Of a stretch of 64,000 nucleotides of DNA, positions 49,375 to 60,315 are shown piece by piece. The notes beneath the pieces were generated by a model. It was not told the DNA's origin and did no database searches. It saw only the letters and a list, made by a program, of their open reading frames with translations. Source of the stretch: Episyrphus balteatus (taxonomy: Eukaryota; Arthropoda; Insecta; Diptera; Syrphidae); NCBI RefSeq assembly GCF_945859705.1, contig NC_079137.1, positions 53,786,552-53,850,551 of the forward strand, read 5' to 3'. The position numbers and the translations under genes were made by a program. Position 1 is the stretch's first letter. Each line of letters starts with the position of its first letter.

Positions 49375-50388
49375 TAGTGATGGGAACTATCGAATAGTTG
49401 TAAAATATTCATTCATTCGATAGTTTTAAATTATCCATTCATTTAGTTACTATTTTCATTGGAATAGTTTTTTTTATACGATAGTTTTTTCATTCCAATA
49501 GTTTTTTTAAACGTTAGTTTTTTCATTCAAATAATTTTCTTAAACGATAGTTTTTTCATTTGAATAGTTTTCTTAAGCGATAGTTTTTTCATTCAAATAT
49601 TTTTCTTAAGCGATAGTTTTTTATTTGAATAATTTTCTTAAACGATAGTTTTTTTCATTTGAATAGTTTTCTTAAGCGATAGTTTTTTCATTCAAATATT
49701 TTTCTTAAGCGATAGTTTTTTATTTGAATAATTTTCTTAAACGATAGTTTTTTTCATTTGAATAGTTTTCTTAAGCGATAGTTTTTTCATTTGAATAGTT
49801 TTCTTAAGCGATAGGTTTTTTCATTTGAATAGTTTTCTTAAGCGATAGTTTTTTCATTCAAATAGTTTTCTTAAACGATAGTTTTTTCATTTGAATAGTT
49901 TTCTTAAGCGATAGTTTTTTCATTCAAATATTTTTCTTAAGCGATAGTTTTTTATTTGAATAATTTTCTTAAACGATAGTTTTTTTCATTTGAATAGTTT
50001 TCTTAAGCGATAGTTTTTTCATTCAAATATTTTTCTTAAGCGATAGTTTTTCATTTGAATAGTTTTCTTAAGCGATAGTTTTTTCATTCAAATAGTTTTC
50101 TTAAACGATAGTTTTTTCATTTGAATAGTTTTCTTAAGCGATAGTTTTTTCATTCAAATATTTTTCTTAAGCGATAGTTTTTTATTTGAATAGTTTTCTT
50201 AAACGATAGTTTTTTCATTTGAATAGTTTTTTATACCATAGATTTTATTCGATAGTTTTATTCGATAATTTTATTCGATAGTTTTTATTAGAATGAATAA
50301 ATGAATGAATGAATGAACTATTCGATAGTTCAAATCATTCAGTTACTAACTATCGATAGTTCAAATCATTCGATAGTTCCCATCACTA
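49375..50388. mobile_element. hAT-superfamily MITE carrying a minisatellite
   Basis: A 1,014-bp unit whose ends are perfect inverted copies over 21 bp, starting TAGTGATGGGAACTATCGAA. The octamer ATTTTCAC is directly duplicated on both sides (49,367-49,374 and 50,389-50,396). An 8-bp duplication and a TAGTG-type terminus are diagnostic of hAT elements. Almost the whole interior is a 33-bp tandem array, leaving no space for a transposase, so movement would need an enzyme supplied elsewhere. Subterminal CTATCGATAGTT words repeat near the right end (50,320-50,375). Confidence 0.9.
49480..50232. repeat. 33-bp minisatellite with higher-order period
   Basis: The unit TTTTCTTAAGCGATAGTTTT with TTCATTTGAATAG is repeated about 23 times. 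Variants differ at GCG/ACG, CATTTGAATAG/CATTCAAATAT and a shortened TTATTTGAATAA. The variants recur in sets of three (about 98 bp), for example near 49,612, 49,710 and 49,940, which indicates amplification of multi-unit blocks. There are no unique spacers, so it is not CRISPR-like. Confidence 0.9.
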
Positions 50389-50396
50389 ATTTTCAC

Positions 50397-50968
50397 ATAC
50401 GATTACTTAAATTTTCTATTCAAATTTTATTTAATTTGCACCCAAAATTAGTTTCTTTTTGTTGTGTAAAAACTGTTACATCGTTATCCATATGGGAATT
50501 TTAAATTAGACAAACACAAAACTTAATCAACCATTACAGATCTAAAAACGACATCCAATGTGTTGAATATGTTCCGAAGGTAATCAAAAAACTTGCAAAG
50601 TTATTTCAAAATTCCAATTTCCAATGTGGAAAAGCCTCTCTCAAAACGTATGCCCAATATTTGAATCACAACTACTGTGATGCAATTTGTAAGGTAGAAA
50701 GTAGGTAGGTAACCTACCTTAACATGGCTTTGCATTGTGTTGTGAATTAAAACCAAAAATCTGAATACATTATAAGATGAACAATTCAACCAAAAACATG
50801 TTGCAGAAACAGAGAATGAGTGCTTATTGCCCAGTTAACTCCCTTTTCGAATTCCAAAACTCTAAAACAATTATCAAAACCTAAACAAAAATTCACAAAA
50901 ACCAATTATCCCTCCACTTTGTTTTGTGTTGACAAATCAATGCAAAAACCAAAACCATTGCATTTGAC
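50397..50968. other. Stretch with no recognised feature between two transposons
   Basis: AT-rich sequence with a short TAGGTAGGTAACCTACCT palindrome near 50,702-50,719. No gene is supported. Confidence 0.4.
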
Positions 50969-50973
50969 CATCG

Positions 50974-51010
50974 CACAATGGGCCCAAAGGACCATTTGCG
51001 TCTCAAAAAT
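50974..51010 (+). repeat. Transib left terminal repeat, RSS-like
   Basis: The heptamer CACAATG is followed by 22 bases and then TCAAAAATG, which agrees with the V(D)J nonamer ACAAAAACC at 6 of 9 positions. Paired with 52,888-52,924. Confidence 0.8.
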
Positions 51011-52374
51011 GGTTTTTATGAAATTTTAATTTTTAGTAATTTCTTTACGGAAATGAATCAAGGGAAAGTCAATCTATATGTTTTCATTAAAAATTGATTT
51101 TTAAAATTGCAAAATTGTATCTGAAGTCTTCACTTGAAAATACTTTGTTTGAGTAACAAAATAAACCAAATCTTCACGATACGTTTTCAAAACTATATTT
51201 GAATAAATTATATAAGTGTTGTATGTCGTTGGAAAGCTTATTTTAACCGCTATTTATATTGCTGAAAATAAAAATTTTTAAAAATACATTTTTAATTAAT
51301 ATTATTTTTTTCACACAATAAGCTTTTATTTGCATTTTTTTAATTTCGAATTGAGTTTTAAATGTTTCCGCTGTCTTCCGCTGTCTACTTTTTTTCACAA
51401 ATTTGTTCTTTGGTTTATGTACTAAAAGATACAAAAAGAATTGGCTGCTTTTATCTGCTTTTCTTTGATAGAGAACGATATATCTGTCGAAAGACATAAT
51501 ACAAAAAAACGTATTTTGGTGCATCCTGACCTGTTTCAATACATATCTTGAGTTCTATTGATCGCACTGTCAAGATTGATGTCTTTAGGCCTTGGGGAAA
51601 TGACAGAGCAACAGTCCTTATATTCAGAATGTGATTTTCTGTTATTTTAGCCTACTCACATTAATTGGAAAACTCGCGATATTTAACCTCTCGGAAACCA
51701 TATAAAGCCGCGATTTAAAGCTGCCAGACTTTTGAATTCGTTATTAGAACGCATAAGGCTATAAAACTGCATTCTCACATCTTGGTTATACGCTATGCCT
51801 CATCTCCCAAAATTTGCTGTGGGCTCTTAGACTTAGTATATGCACCCGAAATTGAAGATATTTGTATATTGAACAATTCAGTCATTGTACTATTAGAAAA
51901 AGTCTAAGGTAGCAGAAAAATGTTAGAATTTAATATTGTAACTGTTGAAAAAAATTTCATCTATGGAAAAAGTTAGATAGAAATTTTATTTACTGATTTT
52001 GATTTTACTCGAAGATTTTCAAAAGAGCTGTTTAAAGTATTTAATTAAGAAGGATTTTCGTGAAAATTGACAACCAGTTTTTTTTTTGTGATTTATTTTT
52101 TTTTTGCTCTTTTCTCAAAAGCTCAGTTTTTCGACTATTTCACTTTACCTTACAAACGACTTTATTTAAAATGAGTATAATCAATATTTTTCTTATAATT
52201 TTCAATAAAATAGCTTTAATTTCAAATAACGTAACACAAACAAACTACATTAAAATGTATTTTTTCTATATTTCATACTCATAAAAATAATTAAGTAATT
52301 TTAAGACACGAAAGGAAGATCTTTATAAAATTAAGAAACCAGTTTTATCTTATTTTGCAAAATTTGAGAAAATA

Positions 52375-52905
52375 ATCTTTTAAGATACAAAAGTTACAGA
52401 TTTTTGAGACGTTCTAGCCTAGTCAAAGTCGTATTTTTTTAGCTTTGAATAAACATTTAATACTTAAATAAAAATATTAGGTAATAAAACAGTGTGTCAA
52501 ATAATTTATTAAACATTTCAGGTAATATATTCCTAATTTGAGTTAATTATTTTCAGACTCGAAAAAATGACAGATTTTTGGAACGCCATAGTCTAGCCAA
52601 AATTGTACTTTTTGAACTTTGCCTAGCTTTTCAAAGCTCAAAATTTCTGATACATTAAAGATTATATGTTCCAAATTTGGTTTAATTATTTCAGGAGACA
52701 AAAAAGTTACAGATATTTTTAAATACCCAAATCAAGCGAAAATCGTACTTTTTGAACTTTGACTAATTTTTAAAAGCTTAAAAATAATTTTAATTAAAAA
52801 AAAAGTAAGTTGAATGATTCGTTATAATATCAAAGGCATTATGTCCCAAATTTGAAGCAATTATCTCAAAAGACAACAAAGTTACAGATTTTTGAGACGC
52901 CTAAG
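52375..52905. repeat. Subterminal direct repeats in the Transib element
   Basis: The word (GT)TACAGATTTTTGAGACG or a close variant recurs at 52,393, 52,569, 52,706 and 52,881, with GTACTTTTTGAACTTTG(A/C)CTA between three of them. Spacing is about 176, 137 and 175 bp. The last copy overlaps the inner part of the right terminal repeat, so the repeats amplify the nonamer-proximal part of that end. Confidence 0.7.
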
Positions 52906-52924
52906 GCCATATGGGCCCACTGTG
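52888..52924 (-). repeat. Transib right terminal repeat, RSS-like
   Basis: Read inward on the minus strand, it starts with CACAGTG, identical to the consensus heptamer of V(D)J recombination signals, then a 22-base spacer, then TCAAAAATC, which agrees with the nonamer at 7 of 9 positions. Confidence 0.8.
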
Positions 52925-52929
52925 CATCG

Positions 52930-53900
52930 CTTTGCTTTACTTTGAAACGGGAAGGGATTTCCATACCACCTCTCTCGCTTCTGTCGATATTACCGAGATT
53001 TGATAATGGCCAAGAATTGCAAGTAGTTGCAATAATAGTTCCATATAGCCGGCTTGGCCATTGTCCGAGAGTTCATATCCCATTTAACCATCATACTCTT
53101 CGTCGTCGTTTGTTGGCATACAAGCCGAGTGGAGCTGACTGAAAGTATGAAAAGCAAAAGCGCTTTATTTGAAAACATTGGGTTGCTCATTGGTTCGTTG
53201 TGGGCAACACACAGCACAGAGTCTTATTTGCATTTTGAAACGAGTTGATGAAGTAAATGGACTCGTTGATCGTTCGCATGGACAAGAAACGAATTTGCTC
53301 TATGATGGTGGTTGGGTTCAATCAATCTGAAAACCAAATGCAGGTAAACAGAATTGATTAATCCCATTTGGAATGTTATGCTCCTCTCGTCCGTTCCGTT
53401 TGTCCGTTTTATCCGTCGTCCGTCTGTCTGATAGTTGAGTCGTCTTTCGTATAAACGTTCGACAGTTTGTTCACATAGCTTCGCTTCGTCGTCGTAGAGT
53501 CGTAGAGTTAGTTTTTAGTCGTTGGGGGGCGGGCACAGTAATTGTTGTTTGAAATTTGATTTGTAGCTGCTATTGAGGTGATTAGTGACACGCTAACACT
53601 TGCGTGGTGTGGTTATTTTAGTCACGTATAGTTTTGGGGTGATTTTTAACACACAAAACATACAAAACACGAAAAGCAACAATAATATTATGTTGTACCT
53701 ACGAGTGTAAAATGCGGAGACCGAAAAAACCAAAGTATAAACTAAACAAAGCTAATTAACGACGGTGAAGGCTATTTCCGCATTAAATGTTGCATTTAAA
53801 GTGTATTTTGTTACGAAATTAAGAATCAGATAGAAAATGGAGAGAAAATACGGGGGAAAGATAGTCAAATTTTTAGATATTTGCGTGTACACAACTAAGT
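52930..53900. other. Gene-like composition island, possible promoter or 5' exon
   Basis: From the right edge of the Transib element to about 53,900 the sequence has few homopolymers, more CpG and repeated CGTC and GTCGTAGAG words, unlike almost all of the window. A TATAAA lies at 53,450 with a TCACAT about 23 bases on, a spacing shorter than the usual 28 to 30 for TATA and initiator. No long frame is present; a first ATG near 53,837 opens only about 20 codons. It could be a non-coding first exon and promoter of a downstream gene. I cannot confirm transcription or strand. Confidence 0.3.
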
Positions 53901-54640
53901 GATTTATGGAAAGAAAAATAAGTACAATGACTCTACATTATGGGGGACATGTGGAAATTGAAAAAGTACATTAATATAAAAAAAAGATGTCTAAAATGTG
54001 GTACAATTAAGGAATTTTAGGTATAAAGAAGTAACAATTCTGACAACAGAACAACAGAATTGGACTTTTTGATGAAGAACATGAATCCAATTTGGCTGAT
54101 TGAGCTGTCAATATTTATATTGACATAATATTTTATTTTGATTGAAAGAATACCTAAATAAAAATCGACATGAGTCATTATTTTTAAAAAATTCAAATTA
54201 AGAGTAAAATAAAAATTCAAAGGTTTTTTTAGAACAAAACTTAACGGTTCTTGCCAAAAGAGAAAATAAAAAGTTTGACAGCTTTTGGCTAGACACGAAA
54301 TAAATTAGACGCTTGTGATAGTTTTTTAATGTTGAGAACCAAAATATGAAAGGCACATAACCGTCGTAAATTTTAAATATTTGTCTGGTTAAATTACTAT
54401 TTCATACAAAAATCTTTTGAAAATTATGTTTACTATGCTGTGTAGAAGTGGTTTTTTTACTGTTTAACTTATAAAAAAGTTATAAGTAAATTTTCGAAAG
54501 GTTAGCATGTGGGGTACATTTGCCATTTGTTTTTGTAGAATCCTAAAAAATCAATCCCTTCTTCGTGTTTTCAGCTAAAAAGAAGTTTTGTTTATGATTA
54601 TTGGTTTTATTTGTATTAACTTTGATATTTAGGTAACTGG
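53901..54640. other. AT-rich stretch with no recognised feature
   Basis: No gene, tandem repeat or inverted ends are supported. Confidence 0.4.
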
Positions 54641-56689
54641 CAATCCCCCCGAATAGCACAGATGGGTTTTAATTTAGCAGATGTAACTCCAGTTAAACAA
54701 TCTAATTGTTTTCCATTAATTTCAGAAACATATTTTTATACAATATTGTAACCCGAACAGCCGCATTTCCCCTCTTGATTTGCAACAAATTTGTGGCAAT
54801 TCTGTTTTATAAAGGTTAAATTTTGTTATTTCTTGGTCTTATTTGTGTTTTCTGAACTAAAAACTGTTTCATGAAAGTTAACCTAATAAGTGTGCAACTA
54901 AGAATGAAGTCGAACATCAGCTTTACTTATGTTGTAGAAATGTTAAAGAAAGTAGTGACTTTTATTATTTTTGTTAGGATTTGTTATAATTAAATGAAGT
55001 GTTTGTTTTCGAAAACATCTAAAAAGTTTCCCAAAAGTTGTTATTCTAATTCTCATAAAATGTTTATGTCTTATGATGTTATAAAAAAGATAAAAGTCTA
55101 AAGTACTAAATCAATATAATACGTATAATAATTATGATTGAAAATGAAAGTTTTAGTCGTTTATGAACGGAAATTGTAATGCGATTACTATTTTTATCAT
55201 AAAGATTAATGTTTTGCCTCTATAAAATTCACGCGCCACATAAATTATTGAAATTGGAGAAATAAATTGAAAATTAACAAATAATAATTTTTTGTATTTA
55301 GGTATAAAAGTTGGAAAAACACTGGGTAATGTTAGAAAATGGAATAAACAACTCTTTCCACTGAAATTTAATATGAAACAGCAACAAGAATATGAAAAAT
55401 CATTTTAAAATTCATCACGTTAAATCATTTCGAATTTTGATGGAAGTCAAAATGGCGCTTGTTGCAAGAAACCGAACTAAAACAAGAGAATTTCAAATTA
55501 AAACTTTCATGTTATTAAACATATAACTTGAACAAAATAGAAACTTAATGTTGTAAAACAATCCCTTTCAACCATTTAACAATTTTGGTGCAACAGAGAA
55601 ATATGCTAGTTTATAGTTTATACTTTGTCAGGCTTGCCATGGGTATTTTTTGTTTACATTTTTCCTATTTTCCACTTTAAGTGTGTTTTTATTTTAAGTC
55701 ACATTAAAAATTCAAATGCTAATTGCCATCTTTTTTAAAAACACAATAAATATGAAATTAATAAAAAACAAAATGGCTGCAATCACTTTCGATTAAAAAA
55801 ACATCTGACTTTCTAGGCATCTATTGAAATATGGAACGAATTGTTAAAAAAATATCAAAATTAGATATGACTTTTATATGTGAAAATTTAATTTTTTATT
55901 ATGTTGGTATTTGTAATAATATTAAAATATTTTTGTTTTTCCATCCAGAAATCTACAATTTTTGTTTTCTGGCCTGTAAATTTTGTTTTATTGTCTTAGG
56001 CAACTCTGGCATATAATAACATTTCGTTTTGCTTCCATGGATTTACAACTAAGTACTACAACTAGCATCATCTGGCAAAATGGAATTAACAAAAACTATA
56101 ATTCGGAGCTCCAGAAACATAACTATAATATCATTTGGAACTCGTTGTTGTTTCAACTTCAATACATAAAAAAATGTTGTAATTCTAGTTCTATATTTGT
56201 TAAACCAAACTTTCAAAAACTTAAGTGTAATAAAAACTCTTGAACGAAAAACAAAACAGTTGAGCTACAGTCAGTGTCAGTAAAAAGTTAACAGCTTACA
56301 TTTAAAATTCTTTTTTGTCTAGATTTGTCCATTAATTTTATTTTAATAGTTTGGAAGTTTTATTCATGTGTTCCTACTTAATGATTTTTTAACATTAAAC
56401 CGGTTAAATATTTGTATGAAAACGTGCTAAATGATTTCGCATGATAATAATTATTATTATAATAGTCTTAGATTTGAGAGGAATTGCTCTGCAATATGTT
56501 TTTTTTTTTTTTTTTATGTTTTGAACAAATATGATAAAATAAATTCATATACGTACCAATAATAATTGAAATAGCTAGGAAGGTTTTTTTTTTCTTTGAA
56601 AACCAATTAATGTGAAACTTTCATTAGACGCTGACTGTATATCTTAATGTTGTAGATGAAAAAAAAATGATTCCTTGACAGTTTGGTTT

Positions 56690-57150
56690 TACCAAACTGT
56701 TAATAAACCAGAATAAAACAAAAAACACTGGGTAAAGAAGAAGACAACAAAACATAGAATCGACTGAGTTACATTGATGTTTGATTCTTGTATCTGAAAA
56801 CTTTTCTTAGTTTGACATTTGCTAAGCAAAACTACTGAAAAACCAGCATAAAACAGAAACATCCCTGAATGACAAAGATACAAAATCATATTTACTATTA
56901 AGTTACATTTATGTTTGAATGTTATATTTGAATCAGTTCTTGATTTGGCATATATGTTTAATCAAACTATTTGTAAACAAAAACAAAATAAATATATTTA
57001 AACATGAAATTGTATACACTACATATTATGTTATAACAACGATTAAGTGCTTAATTCTATGACCGTTTATTTGTTGTATGTTGGTTGTTTTGTTTCATTA
57101 AACTGTGGAACAATAACTAAAATAAAACAAAAACACCACCTAAGAAGGGA
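56690..57150. repeat. Degenerate AAAACAAAAAACACTGGG-type repeats
   Basis: Blocks with a (C/A)(C/T)AGAATAAAACA or ATAAAACA(A/G)AAACA core followed by about 100 bp containing GAGTTACATTGATGTTTGA or AAGTTACATTTATGTTTGA occur near 56,705, 56,845 and 57,118. AAAAACACTGGGTAA also occurs at 55,316. This is an old tandem structure inside the candidate Helentron-like element. Confidence 0.5.
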
Positions 57151-57165
57151 TATGCCTGTATACTA

Positions 57166-57491
57166 GGGTGGATCGATTTTGTTTTTAATATTTTGATATA
57201 AACCATTGATAGAATGTTATCAAAAAGGTATGTCTAACTGAGTGAAAAATAAAAAAAAAAAACAATCAACTTTTAAATACTTTTTTGTTAACAAATACCT
57301 TAACTAATTATGGAAATGGAGAGCTAAACAATTCATGTTTTTTAATTCATAACTCATTTGTTCAGATTTTTCCTAGAGTGAGAATTAAAAGTCAAATATA
57401 ACTTTTCCTTCATATTTTACACTCAGTGACAACTTTTTATAAATGACCGAAGTCAAAAAAAAAAAAAAACTTAAGTTAAATCGACCCACCC
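57166..57491. mobile_element. 326-bp MITE flanked by TA
   Basis: The ends read GGGTGG(A/G)TCGATTT inward on both sides and are bordered by TA (57,164-57,165 and 57,492-57,493). The interior is AT-rich without a coding frame. Size, termini and TA duplication fit a Tc1/mariner-type MITE, nested in the larger candidate Helentron-like element. As TA is a short duplication, the exact boundary could also be AGGGTGG, and another superfamily is possible. Confidence 0.6.
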
Positions 57492-58120
57492 TAACGCTCA
57501 ATAAGGAAGTTCAAGTATATTTGTTTAATAAAGACATCGAATAAAATGTAGATTGTAAAGGGAAATAAAAAAGTTAGTGCTTTCTTAAAAATTGTATTGT
57601 TGGTACAAAAAATGATTTTAATTTGTCTTTTACCAACTACTTGAACCATTCCAATGTTATTTAAATATTTTGTTCCATCCTTAAATATTCTAATTAGTAT
57701 CATAGTTTGAGTGATGTTGTTAAATCGTTTTTTATGTATTTAAAATTATTCAAAACTAAAGATTTTAATTGAGTTACTCACTTGTTATAAAAGAATGCTG
57801 CATAAAGGTTTTATCAACATTTTAGTTGAAAGAAACCAAAATCGAAATTGAATAAGAGTAAATATAACTTTTTACCAACTTTTAACTTGGAGACTTGTTT
57901 ATAATATCTAAACAACATCTGATTTTTTAAAGAAACAAGTTTGAACTTAATTAAAACCTATAAACAGCATTTCGAATAAAAAAGTTTCAAACAATTTTTT
58001 GGGTACAAAAATAAAACTGAGTTACAACGGCATTCGTTTCAGATAACCTCAGTATGATACAAATGCAACAAAAATCTTGTTGCAAATCGTATTTTGTGCT
58101 ATTCGGGCCTCCCCACCCCC

Positions 58121-58155
58121 GTGGCAAAGCCTCCCATCTGGGGAGGCTTTGCCAC
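58121..58155 (+). repeat. GC-rich perfect stem-loop
   Basis: GTGGCAAAGCCTCCC and its exact complement (15-base arms) flank the loop ATCTG. It is by far the most GC-rich hairpin in the window and lies 13 bases outside the right subterminal repeat of the candidate Helentron-like element, where a terminal hairpin is expected. Confidence 0.9.
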
Positions 58156-58165
58156 ATCACTTTTC

Positions 58166-58862
58166 GTTTTTTTGAATAAATTATTAAAAATAGAAATAAT
58201 TAATATATCAAGATGAAAAAAATATTTAAGTGAAGATAATAAAGTCAATAATAATATCAGATATAAAAAAATTAAAACAAACGTAAAAACTTTGCGTTAA
58301 GTCAATTTTCCTAAATCCTGGCAAATCCTCCCCCTTCTACCCTACTTGCCTCAGAACCGTTTTCGTGATGTCTGATTCATAAAATAACATGACCGATTTC
58401 AAAGGCGTTTTTGAACAAAAATGTTTTCGTACATCTTATGTTAAAATTAAAAAAAAAAATCATTTTTGGATTTGAAAACCAAAAAAATTTTTTTTTTTTG
58501 GAAAATCAATTTTTTGAAAACGGATCAGTTTTCGAAACATTTTTGAAAATTTGTATATAAAAAAACTACACATAACACATATTGAAAATAAATAAATAAG
58601 ATTGTTTTATAGTTTTTAGCAATCATAATTGGTTGTCAAATCTAAACAAAAGAGCTGAGCAACAAACTTTATTTGTTTTTTTTTTGTTTTTGTTCTTCAA
58701 GCCTTTGCAAACTTCAGCGAGAAGTCTTATCGGAAATTTACCTGCAACAAGTAACTTAGCTTCGTGAAAGATATCTGTAGCAAAATAATATCTAGTTTTA
58801 ATTCTAGAAATAGAGACATAAAAATATAGTATTTTCTTAAAGTTAAATAAAAAAACTTTTAG
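58166..58862. other. AT-rich stretch with no recognised gene
   Basis: Homopolymer-rich sequence. The segment 58,450-58,540 has AAAACGGATCAGTTTTCGAAA-like words that resemble interior motifs of family B, but the match is too short to call a copy. Confidence 0.4.
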
Positions 58863-59109
58863 TAGATTAGATTAGATTCTTCCTTTATTCATTAGATAAA
58901 TTACAATTTTTTTTTTTCTATTGGAAATACGGACATGACAATGCCGTCTGCCGGAAATGACATTTCAGTAAAAGAAATAAAATTATATAAAGAGAAGATG
59001 TATCAAAAAGATTTACAATAAATTTGAAATAATAAATTACATAAATAAATATTACACAAAATATTAGACAAAAGTTTTATATTAACATAGAAATGAGGAA
59101 TAAATTTGT

Positions 59110-59250
59110 ATATAATTTTAAATTTTAAGTATTTAATATTAAATTTTAAAATTTTAAATTTTTTAAATTTTCAATTATTTTAAATTTTTAATATTTTTTA
59201 AAATTTTTTAAATTTTTTAAGTTTTTTTAAATTAATTTTTTTTTTTTTAA
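59110..59250. repeat. Low-complexity TTTTAAA tract
   Basis: About 140 bp made almost only of AAATTTT and TTTTTAAA words, with virtually no G or C. It lies in the 3' part of the LINE copy. Confidence 0.8.
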
Positions 59251-59287
59251 TTTAATCAAATTATGGGAGAGCGAGAAACGTTTGCGC

Positions 59288-59383
59288 AATTTTAATGATT
59301 TGCAACATAAAAACTAGTAATTTTAATGATTTAAAACATAAAAAATAAAAAGAATATCAATTTTAATGATTTGAAACATAAAG
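59288..59383 (-). repeat. Three short repeats in the LINE 3' region
   Basis: AATTTTAATGATTTGCAACA, AATTTTAATGATTTAAAACA and AATTTTAATGATTTGAAACA start at 59,288, 59,319 and 59,359. They are spaced 31 and 40 bp apart just beyond the end of the coding remnant. Confidence 0.7.
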
Positions 59384-59441
59384 ATTTGATTAAAAGCAAT
59401 AATTTGCAGCTCTTAAATTGAATAGAGACTTGTTGTAAGAA

Positions 59442-60315
59442 CTAATTTAACAAAAAACTATTACGATAAGTTATAGCATGATTGCAATATTTATACAAGG
59501 TGAGCCAACCACGGGCGCCATTTAATATTTCGTAAAGACTATTTACGGACAGAAAACTTTCTTGGAAATGTAATCTTCGGATTTCTTGTAGAATTGGGTA
59601 TACAGCAATGAAGTGGTAAATATTTTCAGACTCTCTCCTGTTACATAGATCACAAGTTTGCTGAAGATCGACTCTATGTGGCATGAAATTCAAATTTAAT
59701 ACTTCAACTCTAGCTCTGAATATGGTGCTTATAACTATTTTCACTTCTCTTCATTACTTTTATTAAAAATCCAGAATGAGCTTTCAGATTTTGCAAATAA
59801 ATGGGTGGCAAACCTGATTCCACATGTATTGCGTAGGTAGGAGTAGCGTTTGGTAGACGGAATAAACGCTTGAAAAAGTACCTCTGTACAGTTACGAAAT
59901 CTTCAAAGGGGTCTACTCCAAATGCCTGCACCCCGTAGCACATACAAGTGTTGACTGTGGCATTGAATACATTATACTTCGAGGACAGATCAATACTTTG
60001 GTTTGCGAAGAATTTTGGCCACATTATGTTGAGTGCCAGCTTTGCTTCTCTACTTTTTTCTTTCACATGATTTCGAAAGTTTAAGTTAAGGAACTACTTC
60101 TATCGACTGGTTATTGAGTCTCCAAGTCTCCACCCTTCTACTCCTTCGGTTCTCGAAAAAATAACTTCTGTTTTCAAGACGTTGATATGTAGATCCCATG
60201 TCTCACAGAAAGCCTGAAGTTTGTTTATTTGCAGTTGCAGAGTTGAAGGATTCTCTGCCAGCAACACCAAGTCATCAGCAGAACGACATAATGTATCCTG
60301 CAGTTTTATATTTTC
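59442..60315 (-). pseudogene. Reverse transcriptase C-terminal region, frame-broken
   Basis: Three overlapping pieces in different frames. Positions 60,103-60,315 encode LQDTLCRSADDLVLLAEN and then LQINKLQAFCETWDLHINV, the motif around the polymerase catalytic aspartates; the usual YADD is SADD here. Positions 59,710-60,066 encode a thumb-like part with SREAKLALN, TCMCYGVQAFG, KRLFRLPNATPTYAIHVESG and LPPIYLQNLKAH, a pattern seen in insect LINE polymerases. Positions 59,442-59,744 encode the end with CDLCNRRESENIYHFIAVYP, the cysteine/histidine motif near the C-terminus. A stop at 60,100-60,102 and at least two frame changes, together with the altered active site, make it inactive. Confidence 0.8.

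Larger units (their letters stand above)
50974..52924. mobile_element. Transib-type DNA transposon, non-autonomous or decayed
   Basis: A 1,951-bp unit with inverted ends matching at 30 of 37 positions: CACAATGGGCCC on the left and CACAGTGGGCCC on the right, both followed by GCGTCTCAAAAAT. A 5-bp direct duplication, CATCG, flanks it (50,969-50,973 and 52,925-52,929). A CACWATGG-type terminus with a 5-bp C...G duplication is the known signature of Transib, the superfamily related to RAG1. Each end resembles a recombination signal: heptamer, 22-base spacer, then an A-rich nonamer-like TCAAAAAT(G/C). Autonomous Transibs are about 3 kb with a transposase of roughly 650 to 700 residues; none is visible here. 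Confidence 0.85.
54648..58165 (+). mobile_element. Candidate Helentron-like non-autonomous element
   Basis: CCCGAATAGCACA at 54,648-54,660 is exactly complemented by TGTGCTATTCGGG at 58,095-58,107. Further inverted words support the pairing: GATTTGCAACAA at 54,777 against TTGTTGCAAATC near 58,077, and TGTAACTC near 54,682 against GAGTTACA near 58,020. A variant of the left word, CCCGAACAGCCGC, occurs at 54,753. Just outside the right word is a GC-rich perfect stem-loop. Subterminal inverted repeats plus a 3' stem-loop are the described structure of Helentrons and their non-autonomous derivatives. The interior has degenerate repeats and no Rep/helicase frame. Exact ends and class remain inference. 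Confidence 0.45.

Noticed and set aside
49480..50232. CRISPR-like regular 33-bp repeats
   Set aside because: The repeats are directly adjacent without unique spacers and lie inside a hAT MITE in a eukaryotic genome.
53450..53476. TATAAA plus TCACAT as a defined core promoter
   Set aside because: The spacing is short for a TATA/initiator pair and TATAAA is frequent in AT-rich DNA. It is mentioned only as part of a broader candidate island.
57164..57493. hAT assignment for the 326-bp MITE
   Set aside because: The octamers next to TAGGG differ on the two sides (CTGTATAC and ACGCTCAA). A TA duplication explains the flanks better.
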